From contig JAQFWX010000016.1 in the NCBI GenBank assembly GCA_027605045.1, positions 650,551 through 714,550 of the forward strand: a stretch of DNA of 64,000 nucleotides, in the 5' to 3' direction. This DNA comes from Phallus indusiatus (taxonomy: Eukaryota > Basidiomycota > Agaricomycetes > Phallales > Phallaceae). A program made the translations under genes and the position numbers. This document shows, one piece after another, positions 11,890-23,913 of this stretch. Below the pieces are notes generated by a model, which saw only the letters and a program-made list of their open reading frames with translations, made no database searches and had not been told where the DNA came from. Position 1 is the first letter of the stretch; every line of letters begins with the position of its first letter.

Positions 11890-12329
11890 GAATCAACATA
11901 TGCTGTCGGAGCTCGAAATTTGGGAGCGCCCAGATGGGTTGGCAGTAGCCGCGATACAGGTTGAGTGCAGAAAAAAAAATGCGATGCATAAGTTATATTC
12001 AGTTAGCAGATTTATTAGTACGTTTTCTTCAAGCTGGGGCGACCAACTCAGTTGCCGAAGCCGAAAACATGCACATATGGTCGCCATCATTTCCCAAAAT
12101 AGCTTGTCAATAAATCATTCAGTTACAGCATCTTCGGGCTGCCATCGGATAAGCGAAGAACGCTATTTTCATACTGAACAGGTATTTTGATCACCTTTAC
12201 AGGCTCTTTCCGATACAGGACGAGATGAGCCGAGTGGAATGGATCACCCTCGCCACAATAAGTTGACTGGATGTCGGTTGCGAGGTGCCGTGGGAGACGA
12301 GCAGCGGATAAGGCTCTATAACATTACGT

Positions 12330-12720
12330 GCATAGGTATAATACGATTCCTTGAATAACCCTACGACACCCCCAACGATGCTTCCGACATGTGAGGACTT
12401 TTACCATTATCGTTCTCTGATGGATGCAATATTGGATTCCCACCTGTCCCACCAGCAGAAATCCTACCAGGATTCGTTGAAGAAGACTTCGCTGAAGGAA
12501 AGAAGCCTTTTGATGATAAGATACTCAAATGTGATACGTGAATGATCTCTGTTCCTGGTTTCCAGTATACTTGTCGGAAAATATGTGAGTTCCCGTGGCG
12601 TCGTGAAGAAACGTCGATTGAAACCTGTAGCCGTCATGTTTACAAAGCTCTCAGGGATCAGTAGTTCCGTCTCGGATGCCTATATTTTTCCATCGTGAAA
12701 TAAAGTTGACTGAGACATCT
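12330..12720 (-). pseudogene. Decayed copy of the neighbouring single-pass membrane protein gene
   Basis: Nucleotide blocks match the intact gene at 13127-14576 in the same order and orientation, for example TGATAAGATACTC(A/G)AA(T/C)GTGA (12510 vs 13639), CCAACGATGCTTCC against CCAATAATGCTTCC, and TTTCGGATGCCTA-type sequence near 12675. The reading frame is broken by stops and indels, and the N-terminal exon is missing. Confidence 0.65.
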
Positions 12721-13126
12721 GCGTTTGAGGATGTATACGAGAGAGTTTCAATAATGCGAGTGTTGATACCTCGTTGCTAAAGACAAATGAGTTACTCTTC
12801 AACAATTGATTGTTTCCAAAGCGTGGAAACTCTATATTACCAAACATACTATTGAAGCATGTATATATCTGGAAATAAACACGTACACATGCAGCGTAGT
12901 CGACTAATTAAGTTTATGTCAATAGCAGGCTTGCAAAAAGAATTTGAAATCATTGGCAATCTCAGCTTCGGTTACTTAAGATCGGGCAGTTTTGTCGTCC
13001 GATATCGCATTCAATGGCTGAGAAAGTCGTGAAAAACGTAGCTCAATTGTTAAATAATGAATACGCAAGTACTCTACAGTTTACCCAGAGAACAGGGAAA
13101 AAGTCTAGTACGTATATAAGGAGCAA

Positions 13127-14576
13127 CTATGACGGGGAATATACCGGAGGTGCCTCGACAGAAAGTCCCACGGGAATGGACTGTGATAAACGAATGCCGC
13201 TATCTTGGTGTTGAGCAGGAGTTATGGTATTAGATATTGCACCAATTGGTGCAGGACATTTTCGTGGACGTGGTGAAATAAATTGAGTGACAAGGGAAGG
13301 GGTTGTTAAAAGGGGCCAGGTTGTTCCACTGGGTGTTTCAGAGTTGGTCGGGTAGGGTGAGACCAAATTGTCGGACGGGAATACTGAATAAGGGTTTATA
13401 ACGCTAGATATATTCCCACGTCTTGCCATGCCATTTCTTTTGCGAGATGTGAACCAGAAGAACAAGGCGATTGAGGACACTACAATTCCCACAACACCTC
13501 CTACAACGCCACCAATAATGCTTCCAGTTTGTAATTTCGAGGTCGAACCGTTCGATGACGGTACTGGACTCGGTGTGATCATATCTCCACTGGAGTTTGT
13601 CGGCAAGGTGCCTGTGGAAGAGAAAGTACCGTTCGTGATGATAAGATACTCGAACGTGAACGGTGTCTGTCCTGAACTTCCCGTATATTTTGCGGACAGC
13701 ATGTGGGTTCCCATCTCAAGAACGGGCGTGTTGAAAAAAAACTGGTTGCCTGCAGGAGCGGAAAGCTGTTGATCTAGGCCCGGTGGTATCTCAAAAGATG
13801 TGTATGGTTGACCATCGACGGAAAATTTCCCAGAAGAGGCATTATAAGGCGGCTGTGAATTAGGAATATCGCCATACCAGGAAAGCTGAGTCCCTGCATT
13901 TATCATTTTAGACAAAATCAGAAACAAAAGGATTTCAGACTTACATACCAATAAAAGTGACGTTAACAAGGCCCTCCGGATCGGTCGTTCCATTTCGGAT
14001 GCCTAGAGGTTTCCATCCGGAAATAAAATCGATCGTCGGATCATTGGTCGCGATAAATATGAGCGAATTCTCCAAAGAAATGTCTGGAGAAGGTGTATAT
14101 TGGATGAAGTCCAGATAAAATGGCATTCCCTGTGAGGTTACATTTACGATAAGTTCATGTGGGCCGTCTGATAGACCTCCCTTAACGCATAATGATCTGT
14201 TGTTTCGTCGGTTAAATGAGGACAGGTCCGGTGGGGCATGGACTGAACCATCAATGGTGCATGTCCAAGAAGGATCCTGATTACTTTGCGACAAATTTGC
14301 GATATTTGTTGAGCCGGACACAGATATTGACGAGCCTGTGTATTTCCAAATAATAGTAAGTAAAAATCACGCAAGTAGATCAAGTTTATGCTGACCACTA
14401 AATGGAAATGCGAAGCTCCCGGTTGTAGTAGTACTGTGTAATGTCGGGGAATACGCTGGGCCACTGTTTAAGCTGACAAGTTGATTGACGGCGGATGCCT
14501 GCACAATGGACCAATTGCCCGAGTATGTTATAATGTCATTATCATTTCTGACACGAACGCCTCGACTCTGAGACAT
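13127..14576 (-). CDS. Single-pass membrane protein with ectodomain (Agaricomycete sensor-like family)
   Basis: Three exons (14576..14396, 14335..13949, 13893..13127) join in frame to 444 residues. The start MSQSRGVRVRNDND has no obvious signal peptide. The ectodomain begins ITYSGNWSIVQ, has the TTTTGSFAFPFSGSSISVSG motif common in a large Agaricomycete family, and carries several N-x-S/T sites. It is followed by a Ser/Thr/Pro stalk, one transmembrane helix (SIIGGVVGGVVGIVVSSIAL), a basic stop-transfer (TSRKRNGMARR) and a proline-rich cytosolic tail ending PPVYSPS. The arrangement resembles cell-wall sensors, but no ligand or pathway is known. A decayed copy lies about 400 bp downstream. Confidence 0.85.
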
Positions 14577-16900
14577 TTATATAAACCGTAGAGGCGAGAT
14601 ATTCTGAGACCAGTCTGAATAGGCCTAGGTTTAGCGGGGTGACTTCTGGGTGTCGTTTGTTACATAGCTTTAGTTTCATTATAAATCATAAACCGTTACC
14701 ATCTTCAGAGACGGGAACATGTCCTTAAAACTAATGGTAGCGTCAACGTCTCAGTCCGAGTCAGTCGTACCTTTGGCTCCATCGCTACAGACTATAATAA
14801 AGAAAGGGAACAAATTCCAGCGACGGAGGTGGAGTTGTTGATGGTGTGGGTTTCAAATCCAGATGATCTATCACGGTGTATCATGGAGCGCTCCATAGCC
14901 AGAAACTCCTCACCAGAGTCACCACGGCAGATTTTGAAATCACTGATTTGTGAAACGGATATTGCCATCACATTCGCCCATAGTCTGCTCATCGCGACTC
15001 AAATGCGACACTGGGTTGAGACAGGCATATTGAAACCTGAGGGAAGCTGTTTGTGAAACATACATACTGATCGTTGTGAAATCTCCGGATTAATATTCAA
15101 AAAATTGTATTTGTGGTTGTGCAAGTATCCCACTTTAATTCCAAACAATAAGCAATGTGGGCACCATTGCCCACCAATTTACATAAAGAGAAGAGCATCG
15201 CCCGAAGAATACGATGAACTACTGTGGCAAAGATCTTTCGCGACTATGCATTATCCCATAGTAACAGTTGTCTTCCTGATGAACTATCAATCACGATGTC
15301 TCGATAACGATCAGGAAACATATTTCAGCGCTCGTAAATGGGGCTAAATTACACACGTACACAACCAACTCAAAATACGAACAGGTATGTAGGCCAGCGC
15401 TCCACAATCCTACATCGTAGTGACTCTGCCCAAGACCAGGTCCTCGGACTCAAATATTCCTCTCTCTTTCCTTCTCCCAGTGTTTGTGTGCTCTCTTAGA
15501 CCTTCGGAAAGCATTTGAGAGCCAACCAATATGTCAAAGACTATAACTTCATAGCTTTATGTTGCGGGTGCTTGGAAAGAGTAGGAGCGCCGAAAGTAGG
15601 AGTTTGAAATACGCATGGACTACCGTGTATCAGGGTATTTTAAGTACTACAACGAACGCTCAGTTCCCTGCACCAGCAGGGCTCTACCATGTCATTCAGC
15701 AAATTGACTTTGAAAAAAGAAGCGCTCGAAGTGCTGTAAGTGTCCTGACGCAGTCTCTATCCAATCGTCTTCCGTAATTTTTCTTATATGTTACTTACAG
15801 GCCAAGTTTCTCAGAGTTTTTCATCATGTTAATGATGCTTTTTTGTAGTTGATTCTTACATAATACACCTTCTTTGCTCAGTGCCTATTACGCTCATGGT
15901 GGCAGGTGCAGGGATCCGCCGCACAAGGCGGCCCTAGTTATGTACTAGAGGCGTCTGGGGACGCAGAAACCCTTGCAAACAGGACAACGTCTTAGGATTT
16001 GTCATTATGTCGGAAGCATTATATAACATTCTAAACCCCTCAATCCCTTTACCGCAAAGTAAACAATGCTATCGTATATCGTGTTTGCCTGAGCAGGTAT
16101 GTTACAAATTTACAACCAAGCAAAGTGTTTTGTTATATATCCAAAAATTCCTTGCTATGAATAGTCGAGTAATCAAATTTGATTCGAACCGAAACGCAGC
16201 TCACCTTCGCAAATATTCTGCGGACTGAACTGCGTCCAACCACTTTTTAATCTCAGGAGAACAAGTCACATTGCCACCTTCGGACGCTTTCTGGTACAAT
16301 ACGTGTGTGGTCACCTTGATCATAAATACAGTCGTGGGGGTGGAGGAAGTGACTGATTCCATCCATTCCCCAGCTATTTCTGAAAACCTCCGAAGGTGAC
16401 GATGACATCTTGGAATCTAAGGGAACGATGTGGTCCAATTCAATAAGCAACGAAGTTTATTGCCGATCTTTCTCGTCTTGAGCGACAGTTCTGGGAGCAC
16501 TCCATCTTTCGAAATCATACTTTCCACGTTGAAACCTCTCTGTGAGTACTTCTCCCAGATTGGTTGACGCACCCCTGACCTGGACAAAATGGATACTCGT
16601 TGCAGAGTACTGATTGAGAACAAGGACACTGCATGAGTCTGCGTAACGAAATTCATTACAGCGGCTTTCAAAGCAGTGAGTATACAACCATGCTGTATGT
16701 AAAATACTGTAACTCACTTGAATGGAAGTTTAGAATCCTATTCAATGGGCTGTATGTAGCCGTGATGACCTCGATTCGTTTAATGGAGTCACCGACTGGA
16801 TTTACGAGTACGTGGACGCTCTCTATTTCACCTTCCGTGTAATAAGACGACATTCCCAATTGAACTTTTTTGTAGCCTATCAAGCCCAAGAAGTGGATTA
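14577..16900. other. Long stretch without a clear gene; contains dispersed-repeat fragments
   Basis: Only short frames are seen. The segment 15183-15310 matches 22928-23055 (see that entry). The phrase AGTAGGAGTTTGAAAT occurs at 9851 and at 15596. Sequence from about 16600 onwards may belong to the helicase relic that follows. Nothing else could be assigned. Confidence 0.4.
15183..15310. repeat. Dispersed repeat, copy 1
   Basis: The block AGAGCATCGCCCGAAGAATACGATG.. through TCAATCACGATGTCT.. reappears at 22928-23055 with scattered substitutions and small indels. Shared landmarks are GAAGAATACGATG, TTACCCCATAGTAAC/TTATCCCATAGTAAC and CAATCACGATGTCT. Origin unknown. Confidence 0.6.
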
Positions 16901-16919
16901 CGGTTTGCGTCAATTTGGG

Positions 16920-17252
16920 CCAGCAATACAGATCCAGATTCGAAGGGCACGATTTTAGGCTGCAAGGAGGGGCGAAAGTTAGGATAAATCATCTACAGTT
17001 TGCCGTTACACTTGCTTACGCGTTCACAGACTATAAGTCACAAGGCCAAACTGTTAATCCCGTTATAATCGACCTAGCGAAATCACCGCTTTCAACGCAT
17101 ACGTGGTATTGTCGAAATCTACCAGTAGGGACAACGTGTGGTTCCTAAGAAGACTCGAAGAAACTTTATTTACTACTGAACCAATGGACGGGTATTTGCA
17201 CAAATTCAATGTATTATTAGAAATTTGGAATGCGGAATCAGCAGTGAGATAG
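16920..17252 (+). pseudogene. PIF1-like (Helitron-type) DNA helicase, C-terminal relic
   Basis: The translation contains LAYAFTDYKSQGQTVNPVII, a conserved C-terminal helicase segment of PIF1-like proteins carried by Helitrons and related fungal elements. After a one-base frame shift near 17098 it continues AYVVLSKSTSRDNVWFLRRL and ends at TAG 17252. No N-terminal helicase motifs (Walker A/B) were found upstream, so it is a truncated remnant. Confidence 0.72.
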
Positions 17253-17268
17253 AACATTAGACGTGTAG

Positions 17269-17560
17269 TGTAAACCTGCGCGAGTGTTGCGCGAGGAAGG
17301 ATCTAGAGGGTAGAAATAGATATAGAATAAAATCTACGAAGAAAACTCTGTATCTACATGAGTCTTTTGTATAATAAAGATGAATGTAGAACAAAGTAAC
17401 GAACAAAGAGATAAGGAATAAAGGAAATGAGCATAAAGGAAAGGGAAAGATAAAGGAACACGGGAATGTGTGAATGCGCATAAAGGAATTAAAAATACAC
17501 CCAGGGAGACAAACGAAGGGATGACGCTACATCCGCTGTACACGGGTACCGACCCTTACA
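17269..17560. mobile_element. Possible solo LTR or small TG..CA element
   Basis: The segment begins TGTAAACCTG and ends ACCCTTACA, giving TG..CA ends with a short terminal inverted repeat (TGTAA/TTACA). The flanks share GTAG (17265..17268 and 17561..17564), a 4-bp rather than 5-bp match. The end resembles the CCCTTACA ends of the solo LTRs near 45-47 kb. It follows the helicase relic directly. Weaker than the other LTR calls. Confidence 0.4.
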
Positions 17561-17916
17561 GTAGCACTTCACGCGAGAAAAGAAGGACCGCGCGCGCTAC
17601 AAGGTATGCGCGTAATTGACGATACACACAAACAAATAAAAATAGGAACAAGCAACATGCAGATGGAAGCAATTTGAACGGGATGGAGAGCCCTTGCTGT
17701 TTGCAAGGGAAATTGGAGCGCGCTGCTCGCCTCGGCCTTTCGTACTTCGTCGGCGTCAAGCATCAATTGGCACTAGCATGCTGTTTGCACGTTGTCTTGT
17801 AAATTCACACTCGCAGTTTTTTGTTCAATTATCCTCTGAGCAGTCGTCAACCTTCGACATAATACCAAAGCCAAATCCAAGATTTACCATCTCAAGTCCA
17901 GTCGGTAGTCTTAACG

Positions 17917-20580
17917 ATGTCGCTGACAATGATCAATCCAATTTCCGATCGCCGCGAGTCCACGGCTATCACAACTGTGGATAACCAGTTCCTCCCAATT
18001 ACCCGCCCCGAATTTATTCCTATAGAAGTCCCATTCCTCTGCAATACCATACCTTATGACAACCTTGGGTTTTGGAATTTCCCAGCAAGAATGGGCTGGG
18101 AAGTCCATCGAGAAGATCGGTGGTGCCATTGGTACTGTCCCCCGGGAGCTTGTAAAACACGAGGCCCTGTGGAGGATTTTGTAGAGCCCTATGGTTTGGC
18201 ACGACCTGCGGTCACAAAAAAAGGAGTATCACCTATATCTGTTCGGGAGAAAATCGCCTTCCTGCAAGCGTGGTTATTTTTTTGGCGCTTTGGACGAGGT
18301 TTTCGCCTCATGCGGGCACAAGCGTCTGGAACAAGATATCACGAAAACTTTCGTTGCAGAAGGGATGGTGACTACCAAGCCTTTAAATGGTCTACCAAAA
18401 CGATTATACGAAGCTTCCCTGATGCATCGCACTGATCGGGCAGAAGCCTCAACACACCTAATACGAGAGTTGACGGAGATTGGTCGCTTTGTTCAACTAA
18501 TTATCACCAGTCCAACCCCTGAGGACGAACATCAATACACATTTGAAGAGTGTCTTGTCTTAAGCTCAATCAATATCACCTTACGGATGATATTTATGAC
18601 AGTATTGCATTTTATTCCTCCCAGGTCGTGCTGGAAAAAAGAGGGGCCTGGCGTCACATATCTCTTTGATCTACAACTCTGGTTCGCAGAAGGGCAAAGC
18701 ACACTTGATTCTTTGCCTAAGAAACGACGTCTTCCGCATGGGTGGTGCTCTATCAGTGAGCTGGAGGGGGGATTAGGCGGTAGCATGACGTTTTTCGCGT
18801 ATTTCCTAGAACGTCCTCATGCACTTCAAGATCACAGCAATTGCACGAAAACAAGGTGCCTGGCGAGCCAGACGGATACAACCACCTACAGAACTATGCA
18901 CGTCTCGGAGGCTTGTAATTGTGAGTTTGTGGCCGTCGATCCTGGGAGATTAAAGGAATCTTTGGAAAGGAATACAATACCGAAAATTCTGGTCTCGTCA
19001 ATCGATCCGGATGATACGACAGGCACCACAAACTTGACCATTGTTGATGGAGAAGAAATGCCCTACATTACAATCAGTCATGTTTGTAAGTGATTCTTAT
19101 TTTAAAAGACAATCACACTCGAACTCATCAATGTAATGTAGGGGCTGATGGACTTGGAAATCCCCGCGAAAATTCCTTGCCGTACTGTCAGTTACTTCGA
19201 CTTCGCAACTTAATTGACAACTTGTGGAATGTAATTCACCTGGATAACTCTGAAAGGACGCCGATCGCTTTTTGGATAGATACGCTCTGTATACCCGTCG
19301 CACCTCATCTAAGAGATTATCGAACACTGGCCATTCGTCAAATACGGGAAACATTCCGCGACGCCACGGCGACACTAGTCTTAGACAGAGAATTATACAA
19401 TCTCGACTCCCGAATGGCCTCTAATTTGGAGATTGGTATCAGGATATTTTGTGGGGGATGGGCCAAGCGGATTTGGACTCTCAAAGAAGCCGTGTATACG
19501 TTGGCAACAGGCAATAACGAAAGGTTATTTTTCCAGATGAAAGAGGACCTAGTGGAATGGGATAGAGAAACTCTCAAATTCAAGCACCACTGTCGCCAAA
19601 AACATTTACCTCCTGAAGATAAACGGATCTTCATTTGGGACGAGGACAAGTTGATGACAAGCATAAAGTTGGATATACTCTTTGAGGATTACATAGAAAT
19701 AGCGATGAATGAGCGTTTACCCTCGCTAAAATCGTTAACGGACCCAATAGTCGAACATGATCAGCCTCAGTTCATAAACCTCGCTCGCGCTGTCAACAAG
19801 CGTTCAACTAGCAAACAAGAGGACGAACCACTATGCCTTACGTTCCTATTGGGTCATTCGGCGCAGGATTTGCTCCAAACTCAAGATGTCGAAAAACGCA
19901 TGGAGATGTTTTATTTGGATTTAGGAAAAATCCCAATAGCGGTTCTCTTCAAAGAATTCACATACGAAGACCTCAAGCGAACACGCAATCTGCTAAAAAA
20001 TTCTCCATTTCGATGGGCTCCTGCCTCACTAGCATCCCTCCCGCAAGATCAACTCATTTCAGTTGACTGGATGCATAAGCAATGGTCCGAGGTACTCGGA
20101 GATGGTGCTTCGGGTACTTGTAAAACGGATGGATTGCACATCCGGAGACAAGGATTTCTTGTAGCGGGAAAGTTAAATCAACCATCACTCTTGAAGGATG
20201 TTGATACCGGCGAGATATATAAACTCATCTGTTACAAGGAGCCAGCCTATGAGCATCATCGAGACATCGCAATTCTATTCCCCCCGAAACTTGATGATTC
20301 AGATAGGGCCCTGGCAAATTTTGACGTTAATTTTGATAGTGCCCTGGCAGAACTTGATAATCCCCCAGAATTTGATGGTTTTGATAGTGCTCCAATCCTT
20401 CAGATTGAAAAGGTAAGTGTAGTTTCGGAGGATCAGGATGCTTGTGAATACTGTGGCACTATCATTGGGTATGGGAGGATTATTTGGGATTGGGCATCCT
20501 CGGAATCTGAAGAACCTGAAGAGATTCCTTACCTAGATGGTCGGATGCTCGATATGAATCAAAAATGGTGTATCACCTAG
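17917..20580 (+). CDS. HET-domain (heterokaryon incompatibility) protein, one homopolymer frame break
   Basis: Two exons (17917..19085 and 19142..20580). The intron splits the Trp codon of the hallmark ISHVWADGLGN. Other HET features follow: FWIDTLCIPV, RQIRETFRDATATLVLD and FCGGWAKRIWTLKEAV. HET proteins mediate self/non-self recognition and cell death on hyphal fusion; some take other immune-like roles. The N-terminal 350 or so residues are family-specific, starting MSLTMINPISDRRES, with cysteine-rich pieces. The reading frame changes inside a run of seven T residues (18277..18283): before it the frame reads FLQAWLFF, after it GALDEVFASCG in another frame. The exon total is 3n+1, so one extra T explains everything; the corrected length would be about 868 residues. 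It may be a real mutation or a sequencing error. Confidence 0.85.
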
Positions 20581-21042
20581 ATAGCTTGCTACGTTCTTTA
20601 TCATTGTAGAAAATATGTAGAAATGCACTGCAAATTTGACATATATTCACGCATTGGCGGATTATACAATAAAAATGACAAAATGTTTAATATGACTGAC
20701 AGCCGGGTAGCCAGGGTACCGAAAACGGCTGACGAATCTGCATACTCAAACATAAAGGGACAAGTGGGTTGAGGGTCGCGTCACTTACGAATAAAGGCAT
20801 GGCGCATAGAAATTTGATGAAGAGACCAACGAGAATAAGGTTTGAAAACGGGAAACGTTACTACATCTCAAGTGACCACGAGAGAAGAAAAGAGGTAAAG
20901 CAAGGGGATGTTTCCTGACAAGTGGATGTAGAATTAAAGAAGAGCATCATTAGGAATACCGGGTTTTCTTCCAACCTAATATTACGCTTATGATAATCAA
21001 TGCACATATTAGGTATTAGCGATACATTTAAATTCTCACCGA
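20581..21042. other. Intergenic between convergent HET and DUF6533 genes
   Basis: 3' sides of two converging genes. No open frame or repeat of note. Confidence 0.5.
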
Positions 21043-22761
21043 TTACGCGCTAGCGGTTGAAGGAATTACATGCTGCTCAACGACTTGGCCATCATTCCGA
21101 GATCCACTAACTTGAATATTGTTATCATCATCACCCACGTGCATGCAGAAATCTTCAGGAGTTCCCATTTCGACGAGAAGTGATTGGTGGACATGTTGTA
21201 GGATGCTTTGAAAATGGAGCGTGGGTAGCGTCATGCCGTTAGCTTCAACAACAGCGACGTTGCGTCGGCGAAGATCCAAAGTAAAATCACAAACTAGTAT
21301 GACTGACAGGCTTGAGCGAAGTTAATAAATGGAATCAAATCATAAAACGACACAAATTCGCATTACCCATTTTGGATATCGACAAGAATGGTTGATGCAT
21401 TATCCTGCTCAGTTGAGCGACATGTTAGAAGCTAACACAATAAAAATATGAAAACTTACATCACGTGCGACCTGATGGCGACACAATAAGAATTATACTG
21501 TAAACATTTGGGCTGATAATTTGGAAACTTACGAGTGAAAAAATCGTAGCAGCAGCGGAAAGAATAATAACAAAACTTGCAAGTTTGAAATGAGCCTGAT
21601 ATGATTCCGACATAGTACTCATTATGAGAAATTTTACCATAATCGTATTATACCTTAGTTGTTCTTGGATGAATAGTTCTCATCGAGCGTTTAAAGAATA
21701 CTTACTTTGTTTTAGAATTATAGAAACGAGATCATTGGGGGTTCGAATACCAACTTCGCGTCTTAATTTCCAAGTGCCCCAGACTTGCCATACACAGATG
21801 ACAGATACAAGTAAATCAGTAAAGACGTTAATAATGCTTTGTGCAAAAGTAAGCACGAGACTTTGAACTAAAAAATTGGTTATTGAACGAGCTTTGCTCG
21901 TGTTGGTGAAACACATACCGGTCATTATGAAATCTCTGGATTTATAAATTGTATTTTTTCGTTGAGACGATGGGAACAGCTCACTTACTCCGCTCCACAC
22001 GGTTTCAATAATATCAAATCTGAGGAGTGATAAGAAATTATTTGCTGTTGGGGAATTTGAATTATCTGACAAGTTAGGAATAAACCCAGTCCTGCAAAAA
22101 AAGCAGCACCTAGCATTCCAGCTAAGATTTTATTTCCTCGGCAAAGAGAATATGCCCGAGCGACCAATAAGCCTGAAGTGCTCCGTTATGACCCTCAAAA
22201 AAACACAGTCGGTAACCTACCTTGAGTACCGATATAGGACAATGTATAGCAAAATGACTCCAAGTCAAGAATAACTTCACAAGTCCTGTTGGCTATGTGT
22301 GAATAAAACGCTATTCCCTAGATAGGTGATTATATGGGCCTTACGTCTCTGTCAAGAAATTAGTGCCGATTCATGCTTCAGACTCTAGCTTACGGCTGTC
22401 GCTGCTAAAGGTCAAGTTATATCCAAGATCCAATCCCAGCTGAATCAAGGACGCGTATCTCGCAAAAAAATAAAGCAAAGCGGGAAGGCTGAATTTCCCC
22501 AGCCATATGTACTCTATTTCTTGCCCCAGGTTCAAGATTGCAGTATAGACCAGAAGGGCTACAAGGCGTTACGACATTTTACCTAAAAGGAGATAATGCA
22601 CTCACCGAAAACACAGGTATTGAGCAACGTTAAGATATATCTAATGTGAATAATGGTCATATCTGAGTTAACGAAAGGCAAATCACATACGTCTCGTTCT
22701 CCGCCTGAATCAAACTACCTATTGCCCCGGCAGTCAGATTATTGATTAATGTGTCGTTCAT
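21043..22761 (-). CDS. DUF6533-type seven-helix membrane protein (copy B)
   Basis: Starts at ATG 22761 (MNDTLINNLTAGAIGSLIQ). The first exons are 22761..22691, 22640..22606 (35 nt) and 22558..22394. The third carries the family signature LLVYTAILNLGQEIEYIWLG and then FSLPALLYFFARYASLIQLG. Downstream exons give ARAYSLCRGNKILAGMLG, VFTDLLVSVICVWQVWGTW with KLRREVGIRTPNDLVSIILK, and the last exon FTLDLRRRNVAVVEANG to HQSLLVEMGTPEDF, ending at 21043. Several hydrophobic helices are evident. The family is abundant in Agaricomycetes and its function is unknown. It is the first of four tandem minus-strand copies between 21 and 34 kb. Confidence 0.82.
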
Positions 22762-22927
22762 TTTGAAGTCTCGAAGAGTTAGGGTCTCGCAAAAGTGCAA
22801 ACGCAACGTTTAAGGTGAATTCTCAGTCCTCAAAACTAGGTTTTCTTTAAATATATATCGTCTTCCAAAAGAACGTTCTCATGCTGAAACGCAAACCGGT
22901 GTGAACATCGTTACCCACCGGTTGACG

Positions 22928-23055
22928 CGCATCGCCTGAAGAATACGATGTACCATGATCTTTGTCAAAGATATTTCGTGACAATACATTACCCCATAGT
23001 AACTGTTGATGCCATCATCTTCCCCACGAACCGTCAATCACGATGTCTTAGCGGA
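22928..23055. repeat. Dispersed repeat, copy 2
   Basis: Partner of 15183-15310, same orientation. It shares GAAGAATACGATG, CCCCATAGTAACTGTTG and CAATCACGATGTCT with small differences. It lies between a DUF6533 gene and the homeodomain gene. Confidence 0.6.
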
Positions 23056-23913
23056 TTGGCTTATCAGCGCAACTAGTTCTCAGTTATGGGAAGGCTCGAG
23101 TCGCCGCCGCTCGACATACTCGAAATTATGGAGAGCTTTAGAAACTTGAAGTCGTTAGCATAGAGTTCGTTCGTACCATCATTCAAAGATTGATCACATC
23201 ATAGATTGGCACACGCTAAAGTTGCTGAACGCCGAAGTTTGCACGACCATCTTTCGATTTATCTAGATCAAAAGTCAAGCTCAGCGTTGGACAAAAACGA
23301 GATTGAGTGGGTAAAGACTGGAATTTCCGTACCAAGCATACTACGAAATATTATTAGCTTTTCAAAAAGAGGAAGCAGGCACGAAAGGCTCATTACATGC
23401 TTTGAAAATCAGGTATCTAGTATCGCTAGAAGAAGAACCGAGCTTTGCAAACATTCGCAAATATTAGCAAGCCGAACGACTTAGCAACCTCATCCTGAAC
23501 CACTCAACCCGTGTGATGATAAAAGAATAAAACTTCTTCGTGTTGGAATGAATCAAAAAGACAGCAGGCTCGACGAGGATATCGATGACAACGATGTTGA
23601 AATCCTTTGCTGACATAACATGTTCATGGACAAAAATATGAAACTTGCCTGCCTGTTGGACACAACGGTTCTAGGACAATGCCCAAAAAAACCTCCGTTA
23701 TGACGATTGGACTCAGACACGGAACAGAAGTCCATACTATAGTATAGTATAAAAGTTGTGCACACTTTTCACGTTAACCATTAAATTAATCCCATCTGGT
23801 ACTAAATCAACACCCATTTTCCCATTTTATCATCCTCAAATCGTACAACTTGAAAACGCGTTCAATTCCCTTAGTCGCAGCCAACCAGCAAGCCACTAGA
23901 AAAGCGTATCGTC

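Noticed and set aside
11783..12190. Plus-strand frame crossing the poly-A run
   Set aside because: It reads through the SINE tail as polylysine and has no protein-like features.
13428..13772. Plus-strand 114-codon frame
   Set aside because: It lies antisense to the well-supported membrane protein gene and is its shadow.
17269..17560. Firm solo LTR call
   Set aside because: The ends fit, but only 4 bp of flank match instead of 5, so it is listed with low confidence only.
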